Assembly (NCBI GenBank): GCA_938041625.1
Contig: CALISK010000159.1
Coordinates: 1 to 47,404, forward strand
Reading direction: 5' to 3'
Origin: an uncultured Tenacibaculum sp.
Lineage (GTDB): Bacteria; Bacteroidota; Bacteroidia; Flavobacteriales; Flavobacteriaceae
DNA: 47,404 nucleotides
Of the stretch, positions 41,197-47,404 are shown in pieces; within the stretch, counting starts at the first letter, position 1, and each line of letters opens with the position of its first letter. The notes under the pieces were generated by a model that worked only from the letters and a program-made list of their open reading frames with translations, did no database searches and had not been told where the DNA came from. The translations under genes and the position numbers were made by a program.

Positions 41197-43905
41197 CTAA
41201 AACAAACGTCTATCTGGTGGTTGTCTTTTATCCCATTTTAAATCACTTAACATAGATGATTTAACACCAATAAAGAAATTATAAGATGTAAAATTACCAA
41301 AAGGCACCCAGTTAAAATTAAAACGCCAGCTATCTAAATCTCTAGAAAAATTCATTGTAGTATAAGAGAAAGCACCATTTTTTATATCGTATGAAGATCT
41401 AAATCCTACTTTCCATTTAGGAGTTAAATCTACACTACCACTAAAACCAACGGTATGACTTTGAATTCCAATATTACGAATACCGTTATTACTATAATTA
41501 GAAGAATAGATGAAACTCAAATTCCATGGAACTTTAGCTTTGTATAAATCAGCCGTTTTTTCTTCAGGTTCTTTTTGATTGTTGGGTATTTGATTATGAA
41601 AACCATTAGTAGGATTAACACCCGAGCCAAAAACATCTGGAGGGTTATTAGGATTGTTTTGATTTTCATCCTTTTTATCATCCTCTTTTTTCTCTTCAAA
41701 ATCTTTATTAGAAAAACTATAATTTGCTGTTAAAGTAGCATTGCTTAATCTAAATAAAGACCTATTAAATTTATCTATTCTTATTCCATTAGAGTTCACT
41801 TGATAAGGGTCTAAACTACCAGAAAGGTTTACAGACATCTTATTTTTAAATAGTTGTGTTCCTGTAGAAAAACTAACATTACTCCAACGTAAACTATCCT
41901 GAGCTATATTGTAACTAGTACTAAAGTTTAGATTATTAAGGAGTGTAATTTTTTTATCCTCCTCATCACTATCAGGATCTTTGGGTTTTACTTTAGCTTC
42001 AAAAACATTGTTTACACTAAAACTAACTAAGTTAGAAACACCGTTACCTGGCCCTCCATAAATACCATTTTCAAAAGGAGTATAGGTAATAACATCTCCA
42101 GGTGTAGAACTTCTTCTAACTCTTTCTTCAAACTCACTAGCAAAATTTGGTCTGTAGCTCCAAGATATAGAAGGTCTTATAGTATGTCTTATAGCTTTTA
42201 ATCTACCTTTTTTGAAATTAAATGTACCATAAATATTGGTACTCATAGAAACTCCAAAACTATATTCATTAAATCTAGTAAAACCACTAATAGTATCATT
42301 TACAGCAGCACCAAAAGTACCATTCGTGTTTTCTATATTAGGATCGTAACGTTTTTTTATTTTATCAAAATACCAAACATCTTTATAGTTAAGATTAGGA
42401 GAAAGTGTAAAATATTTAAAAGCTTTTATATTTGTATTCGTACTAATAGTATGTTGAACACCAGATCTAGCACCATCAAACATTTTTCCAGTTAAGAAAT
42501 TTTCTTCATTAGTTTGAATCCTTTGTTCTCCTCGCATACTATAGTTCAATCCAATTTTTTGTATTGGATTTTTCTTTACACCTCCTTTACCAGTAAAAGG
42601 ATATATTCTATCCATATTTACTTGTAAATTAGGTAAAGTCATATTAATAATATCATTACCTGAATTTTGATTATGAGACATGGTAACAGTCATATTAAAA
42701 GGAGAACCTACAAATTTTTTAAAATAACTAATAGATGAGTTGAAAGAATTGGTTAATCTTTGATTTTGATCTATTTCATTTAAAGATTGCCTAAAAAACT
42801 GACTACTACTACTTATATTTACTCGTGCAGTTAAATTAGAATTTGGACTCGATTTTGAATCTTGTCGATGATTCCATGATAAATTATAATTAGAAGCTTT
42901 AGAGAAATCACTAAAACCAGGAATACTAGTTGTTAAATTCTGAAATCTAAAATTTAAATTTCCAGAAAATTTATACCGAACATTATAATTAGAATTAAAA
43001 TTTACCGCCCAACTACCATTAGAATAGATGTCTCCAGTTGTTTGTAGGTCAAAATAATCACTAAGTGCGAAGTAATAACCTCCATTTTGTAAGAAAAAAC
43101 CTTGTTGATTATTATCTCCCCAAGATGGAATTATAAAACCAGAGGTTCTTTCTTGAGTTAAAGGAAAATAAGCAAATGGTAAATATAAAGGAGTAGGAAC
43201 ATCTGCTATAACTAAATTACTACCACCTACAATAATTTTTTTACCTGGTACTAATTTTGCTTTACCTGTAGCAATATGATAATCAGGGTTTTTCTTTTTT
43301 GAGGTTGTAAAACGCAAGTTTCTCATGTAAATAGTAGAATCATTAACTCGCTTGGTTTTCTCTCCATAAGTTATCATTTCTCCCTGAACAGTTTTTATAC
43401 CATAAATTAAAGCTTTCTCTGTTTTAAAATTAAAAAGTATAGAATCTTGTTCCGTTTCTTGATTTCCTTGTTTAAAAATAGGCTTTTGTACATATCCAGT
43501 ACTGTCTTTTATCCCAGTAGCATAAACGGTGTTTTTTCTATAGTTGATGATTATTTTACCTGCTTTTAAATCAACATCACCATAAATTACTCTAGCTTTA
43601 TTATATAATGTTATGGTTTTATCTTTTGCGTTTTGAATAGTATAGTCTTCAGCATCATGTGTGATGGTAAAATCGATAACTTCTTTAGGTTTTATAATAG
43701 AATCTTTAGGTATCGAGTCTTTTTCGATAGGAAGTATAGATTTTTTTTTAAGATTTAAATCTGATTTTTTTTGTAGTATCTTAACAGAGTCTTTCTTAGT
43801 GATAGACTGCTCTGGGATCCCTTTTTTATTGTTCTCTTGAGCGATACTCATTTGAAAACAAAAAAGAAATAAAATTAAAAGTATGTATGATGAATTTGCT
43901 TTCAA
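41197..43905 (-). CDS. lptD: LPS assembly protein LptD (OstA-like)
   Basis: OstA-like N-terminal region; PLYLPFAYFPLTQERTSGFIIPSWGDNNQQGFFLQNGGYYFALSDYFDLQTTGDIYSNGSW; large beta-barrel. Confidence 0.9.
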   Translation of the reverse strand: MKANSSYILLILFLFCFQMSIAQENNKKGIPEQSITKKDSVKILQKKSDLNLKKKSILPIEKDSIPKDSIIKPKEVIDFTITHDAEDYTIQNAKDKTITLYNKARVIYGDVDLKAGKIIINYRKNTVYATGIKDSTGYVQKPIFKQGNQETEQDSILFNFKTEKALIYGIKTVQGEMITYGEKTKRVNDSTIYMRNLRFTTSKKKNPDYHIATGKAKLVPGKKIIVGGSNLVIADVPTPLYLPFAYFPLTQERTSGFIIPSWGDNNQQGFFLQNGGYYFALSDYFDLQTTGDIYSNGSWAVNFNSNYNVRYKFSGNLNFRFQNLTTSIPGFSDFSKASNYNLSWNHRQDSKSSPNSNLTARVNISSSSQFFRQSLNEIDQNQRLTNSFNSSISYFKKFVGSPFNMTVTMSHNQNSGNDIINMTLPNLQVNMDRIYPFTGKGGVKKNPIQKIGLNYSMRGEQRIQTNEENFLTGKMFDGARSGVQHTISTNTNIKAFKYFTLSPNLNYKDVWYFDKIKKRYDPNIENTNGTFGAAVNDTISGFTRFNEYSFGVSMSTNIYGTFNFKKGRLKAIRHTIRPSISWSYRPNFASEFEERVRRSSTPGDVITYTPFENGIYGGPGNGVSNLVSFSVNNVFEAKVKPKDPDSDEEDKKITLLNNLNFSTSYNIAQDSLRWSNVSFSTGTQLFKNKMSVNLSGSLDPYQVNSNGIRIDKFNRSLFRLSNATLTANYSFSNKDFEEKKEDDKKDENQNNPNNPPDVFGSGVNPTNGFHNQIPNNQKEPEEKTADLYKAKVPWNLSFIYSSNYSNNGIRNIGIQSHTVGFSGSVDLTPKWKVGFRSSYDIKNGAFSYTTMNFSRDLDSWRFNFNWVPFGNFTSYNFFIGVKSSMLSDLKWDKRQPPDRRLF

Positions 43906-43994
43906 TTTGATAAATGCTATTTTTGTTGATAAAAGTATGGCTCAATGTTTGAAGCACCAAATCATAAAGAGCCAAAATTAGTTAAATTTTATTA

Positions 43995-45353
43995 ATGAAA
44001 ATCTTAAAATTCCGCAAATATAATATTAATAGGATAACTACAGTTTTTATACTGTTTTTATTCTGTACAATAAATAGCATACAAAATGTTTATGCGCAAA
44101 AAAAATATACAGTTGTATTAGATGCAGGTCATGGAGGAAAAGATCCTGGTAATTTAGGAAATGGATATAAAGAATCGAAAATAGCATTAAAAGTTATTTT
44201 GGAAATAGGAAAAAAACTGAAAAGTAACAATGATGATATTAATGTAATTTACACAAGAAGTAAAGATGTATTTGTTGAATTGCATAATAGAGCTAAAATT
44301 GCAAATGATAATAAGGCAGATTTGTTTGTGTCTGTTCACTGTGATTCTTATAGGAAAGCAAAAGCTTTTGGAGCAGGTACTTTTGTTTTGGGTTTAAGTG
44401 GAAACAAAGAAAACTTAGAAATAGCAAAACGAGAAAATGCCGTAATTCTATTAGAAGATGATTATAAGAAAAATTATGATTACGATCCTAATTCACCAGA
44501 ATCGGTAATAAGTTTATCAATGTTACAAGAAGAGAATTTAGATGAAAGTCTTGCTTTTGCAGATTTAGTTCAAAATAATTTCTCAAATGCAAAGAGATAT
44601 GACAGAAGTGTAAAACAAAATAATTTCTTAGTACTTAGAGAAACTGTGATGCCAAGTGTTTTAATTGAATTAGGTTTTTTAACAAATAAGGCAGAAGGTA
44701 GGTTTTTAAATTCTAGAGCAGGTCAATTAAGAATGGCAACTGCTATAGCTAAATCGATAGAAAAATATATTGATTTACAAAAGTTAAATACAGTTCAAAA
44801 CAAAAAAAAGACTGCAACTAATACTAATAAAAATATTACTACAGTAACTAAAAGAGAAGTAGTATATGAAAGGGTAAAGAAAACACCAATAAAAGATAAA
44901 GACATACAAAAAAAGAAAATACCTAAGGTTGAACCTAAAGTAGTTAAAAAACAAACTCCAGTTGTAGTTCAAGAAAAAGCTAAAAAGCCAGCTCCTGTAA
45001 AAACTAAAGTTAAAGTAGAAGAAAAGGTGGTAACTAAAGTAGAAAAGCCTGAAACACCAAAAAAACTGAACTCAAAGAAGATTATTGAAGCTTCAATAAT
45101 TGAATTTAAAGTTCAAATAGCTGCATCTAGGGAGTATTTAACAGATGATAATTTTAATTTTAGAGGTTTAGAAGATGTTGAGGTTATCGTAATAGATGAC
45201 TACTTTAAATATTATTATGGAAGTTCATCAAATCTTGCAGAAACAAAAAAGAATTTAAAGAAAGCAACGAAAGCAGGACATAAAGGGTGTTTTATTGTGG
45301 CTTTTGAAAACGGAGAAAAAATTTCAGTACGAGAGGCTTTAAGAAAAAGATAA
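43995..45353 (+). CDS. N-acetylmuramoyl-L-alanine amidase with C-terminal SPOR-like region
   Basis: YTVVLDAGHGGKDPGNLGNGYKES, ADLFVSVHCDSYRKAKAFGAGTFVLG, VLIELGFLTNKAEGRFLNS. Confidence 0.93.
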   Translation: MKILKFRKYNINRITTVFILFLFCTINSIQNVYAQKKYTVVLDAGHGGKDPGNLGNGYKESKIALKVILEIGKKLKSNNDDINVIYTRSKDVFVELHNRAKIANDNKADLFVSVHCDSYRKAKAFGAGTFVLGLSGNKENLEIAKRENAVILLEDDYKKNYDYDPNSPESVISLSMLQEENLDESLAFADLVQNNFSNAKRYDRSVKQNNFLVLRETVMPSVLIELGFLTNKAEGRFLNSRAGQLRMATAIAKSIEKYIDLQKLNTVQNKKKTATNTNKNITTVTKREVVYERVKKTPIKDKDIQKKKIPKVEPKVVKKQTPVVVQEKAKKPAPVKTKVKVEEKVVTKVEKPETPKKLNSKKIIEASIIEFKVQIAASREYLTDDNFNFRGLEDVEVIVIDDYFKYYYGSSSNLAETKKNLKKATKAGHKGCFIVAFENGEKISVREALRKR

Positions 45354-45420
45354 TTTAGAAAAAATCTAATCTAATCTCCCAAAAATAATTAGTAATTTCG
45401 TTGTTTGTTAATCTTTGTCT

Positions 45421-46386
45421 ATGTCGAAAGAACTTAAAACAGGAATTGTAGCATTAATAATAATAGCCCTTGGAGTATGGGGGTATAACTATTTAAAAGG
45501 ACAAAATGTTTTTAGTCCTACTTCACGTTACTTTTTTGTTGAATATCAAAATATTAATGGTTTAAGTGAAGCCAGTGTTGTAACTATAAACGGATTACAA
45601 GTAGGTAAGGTAGACCAAATCACATTTAATCAACAACCAGATAAAAGAGGTAAATTATTGGTAAGGATATCTTTAAATGATGACTTTGAATTTTCGAAGA
45701 AAAGTATTGCGAAAATATACTCAGCTGGTTTAATGGGAGGTCAAAATTTAGCTATTATTCCAAATTATGAAGGAGATATAGCTATTTCTGGCGATTATTT
45801 ACAAGGAGATATTGAATCTGATTTATTTTCTTCTGTAGGAGAAAAATTAAATCCAATACAAGCTAAAGTAGAAAATGTATTAGTGCATGTAGATTCTTTA
45901 GTAACAGGATTAAATCAAACATTAAATAAACAAGCAAGAGAAAGCTTAAATAATACAATTGTAGGATTTGAATCTACAATGAAAAGAGTGAATTCTATGT
46001 TGTTTTCTATGAATAAATTATTAGTAGATAATAAAATAAACATAGATGAAACTGTAGCCAATACTAAAAAAATTACTGAGAATTTTTCAAAAGTATCTGA
46101 AGATTTAGCAAAAGCTGATTTGGGAGGTACCATAAAACAATTAGAAACTACAGTTAACAATGTAAATGGTTTAGTAGCTGGAATTAAAAGTGGTAAAGGT
46201 ACCGTAGGTAAGTTAATGACTGATGAAAAGTTATACACTAATTTAGCAAATGCTACTAAAGAAATGGAAGAGTTATTAAGAGAAATGAAGTTGAACCCAA
46301 AGAGGTTTGTACATTTCTCTTTATTTGGTAAAAAACCAAAGCCTTATAATAAAGATAGTAACCAAAAGAATGTGAGTAATAAATAA
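45421..46386 (+). CDS. MlaD/MCE family protein
   Basis: GYNYLKGQNVFSPTSRYFFVEYQNINGLSEASVVTINGLQVGKVDQI. Confidence 0.88.
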   Translation: MSKELKTGIVALIIIALGVWGYNYLKGQNVFSPTSRYFFVEYQNINGLSEASVVTINGLQVGKVDQITFNQQPDKRGKLLVRISLNDDFEFSKKSIAKIYSAGLMGGQNLAIIPNYEGDIAISGDYLQGDIESDLFSSVGEKLNPIQAKVENVLVHVDSLVTGLNQTLNKQARESLNNTIVGFESTMKRVNSMLFSMNKLLVDNKINIDETVANTKKITENFSKVSEDLAKADLGGTIKQLETTVNNVNGLVAGIKSGKGTVGKLMTDEKLYTNLANATKEMEELLREMKLNPKRFVHFSLFGKKPKPYNKDSNQKNVSNK

Positions 46387-46988
46387 TGAGTTGGATAGAA
46401 GTTATTTCTTTTGAAAATGCAAAAGGTAAATTAAAAAGGTTATACGAAAAGGTTACCGGACCTAATAATAATGTAGATAATATAATGGGTATTCATAGTT
46501 TGCGTCCGCATACAATGGTAGGGCATATGGCTATTTATAAAAATGTTTTACATAGTAGTGAAAATACATTACCAAAATGGTTTTTAGAAAGCATAGGAGT
46601 GTATGTAAGTATGCTTAATAACTGCGAATATTGCATAGAACATCATTTTGAAGGATTGAAAAAATTATTGAAAGATGATACTAAAGCTTTAGAAATTAGA
46701 AAGAGTTTAGAAGAGGGTTCGTATAATTCTTTTGAGAAAACTTCTTATAAAGCAGGACTGAGATATGCGAAGGAGTTGACAAAAAATCCTTCAGATCTAC
46801 AAAAAGAAGCAATTGAAAAGTTAAAGGAAAGCGGTTTAACAGATGGCGAAATACTTGAAATTAATCAAGTAGTTAGTTATTTTAACTATGCTAATAGAAC
46901 CGTTTTAGGATTAGGAGTAAGTACCGAAGGAGATATTTTAGGGTTATCACCTAATAGCTCTGATGGAGATAATTGGAAACATCAATAA
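46386..46988 (+). CDS. AhpD/carboxymuconolactone decarboxylase-like, peroxidase-related protein
   Basis: SIGVYVSMLNNCEYCIEHHFEGLKKLL CxxC-x3-H motif. Confidence 0.8.
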   Translation: MSWIEVISFENAKGKLKRLYEKVTGPNNNVDNIMGIHSLRPHTMVGHMAIYKNVLHSSENTLPKWFLESIGVYVSMLNNCEYCIEHHFEGLKKLLKDDTKALEIRKSLEEGSYNSFEKTSYKAGLRYAKELTKNPSDLQKEAIEKLKESGLTDGEILEINQVVSYFNYANRTVLGLGVSTEGDILGLSPNSSDGDNWKHQ

Positions 46989-47003
46989 AACTAACAATAA
47001 CAA

Positions 47004-47404
47004 ATGGAGAAATACGTATCAAACATCTTTTTTGCAGTAATTTTAGTAGCAGGAATAGGTTATTTCGTAATGAATGTTCGAAAGTTAATTCGAAATATTA
47101 AGCTAGGTAAAGATGTAGACAGATCAGATAGAAAACCTGAACGATGGAAAAATATGGCTAAAATAGCTTTAGGTCAATATAAAATGGTTCGTCGTCCAGT
47201 ATCAGGAATATTACATGTTGTTGTATATGTAGGTTTCATTTTAATTAACATGGAAGTTCTCGAAATCGTTATCGATGGTTTATTCGGAACTCATAGAATT
47301 TTTAGTAAGCCGTTAGGAAGTTTTTATGGTTTTTTAATTGGGAATTTTGAGGTTTTAGCATTTTTAGTGTTAGTAGCGGTTATTATTTTTTGGTTTAGAA
47401 GAAA
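47004..47404 (+). CDS. Membrane N-terminus of a putative Fe-S oxidoreductase/4Fe-4S protein, 3'-truncated by window
   Basis: MEKYVSNIFFAVILVAGIGYFVMNVRKLIRNIKLGKDVDRSDRKPERWKNMAKIALGQYKMVRRPVSGILHVVVYVGFILIN. Confidence 0.7.
   Translation, partial: MEKYVSNIFFAVILVAGIGYFVMNVRKLIRNIKLGKDVDRSDRKPERWKNMAKIALGQYKMVRRPVSGILHVVVYVGFILINMEVLEIVIDGLFGTHRIFSKPLGSFYGFLIGNFEVLAFLVLVAVIIFWFRR

Noticed and set aside
1-47404. tRNA/rRNA genes, prophage or toxin-antitoxin modules
   Set aside because: No cloverleaf or rRNA-like sequence, phage structural genes or TA pair was recognised in the window.

Overview
This 47.4-kb AT-rich window looks like a Flavobacteriaceae (Tenacibaculum/Polaribacter-like) chromosome segment. 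That placement is inferred from TAnnTTTG-type promoters, T9SS type-B sorting domains and PorP/SprF. From left to right it carries: the 3' end of a gliding/T9SS adhesin with PorP/SprF and OmpA-like genes; a DUF255/thioredoxin lipoprotein; a response regulator - multi-PAS histidine kinase - Hpt - LytTR regulator cluster; a 1.2-kb intergenic region; leuACDB; porin-PII-amt; gltBD; an ilvE-D-B-N-(methyltransferase)-C-A operon; an IS3-type remnant; a LipL32-like protein; ridA; lptD; an amidase; MlaD; an AhpD-like protein; and the start of a putative Fe-S oxidoreductase. The strongest undescribed signals are three. (1) A tandem array of four related small-RNA-like units at about 11.66-12.75 kb shares a 22-nt core, TTTTTAGATTTATTTGGTTGAT. 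Each unit has a TAnnTTT(G/A) promoter-like box and its own intrinsic terminator. (2) Two consecutive Ile/Val-rich leader peptides, MKKQILNIISIIVIVIISQG and MNNITTIIVIIIVIISSPPS, lie upstream of ilvE. Each is followed by an intrinsic terminator, and a sequence at each stop codon can pair with the 5' terminator arm, which suggests a double attenuator in series. (3) Several local oddities: an in-frame TAA in gltB, a LipL32-like protein, an unannotated 39-aa double-glycine-leader peptide, an LCM-type methyltransferase inside the ilv operon, and an internally deleted IS3 copy between ilvA and its terminator. All calls come from reading the sequence; no database search was run.
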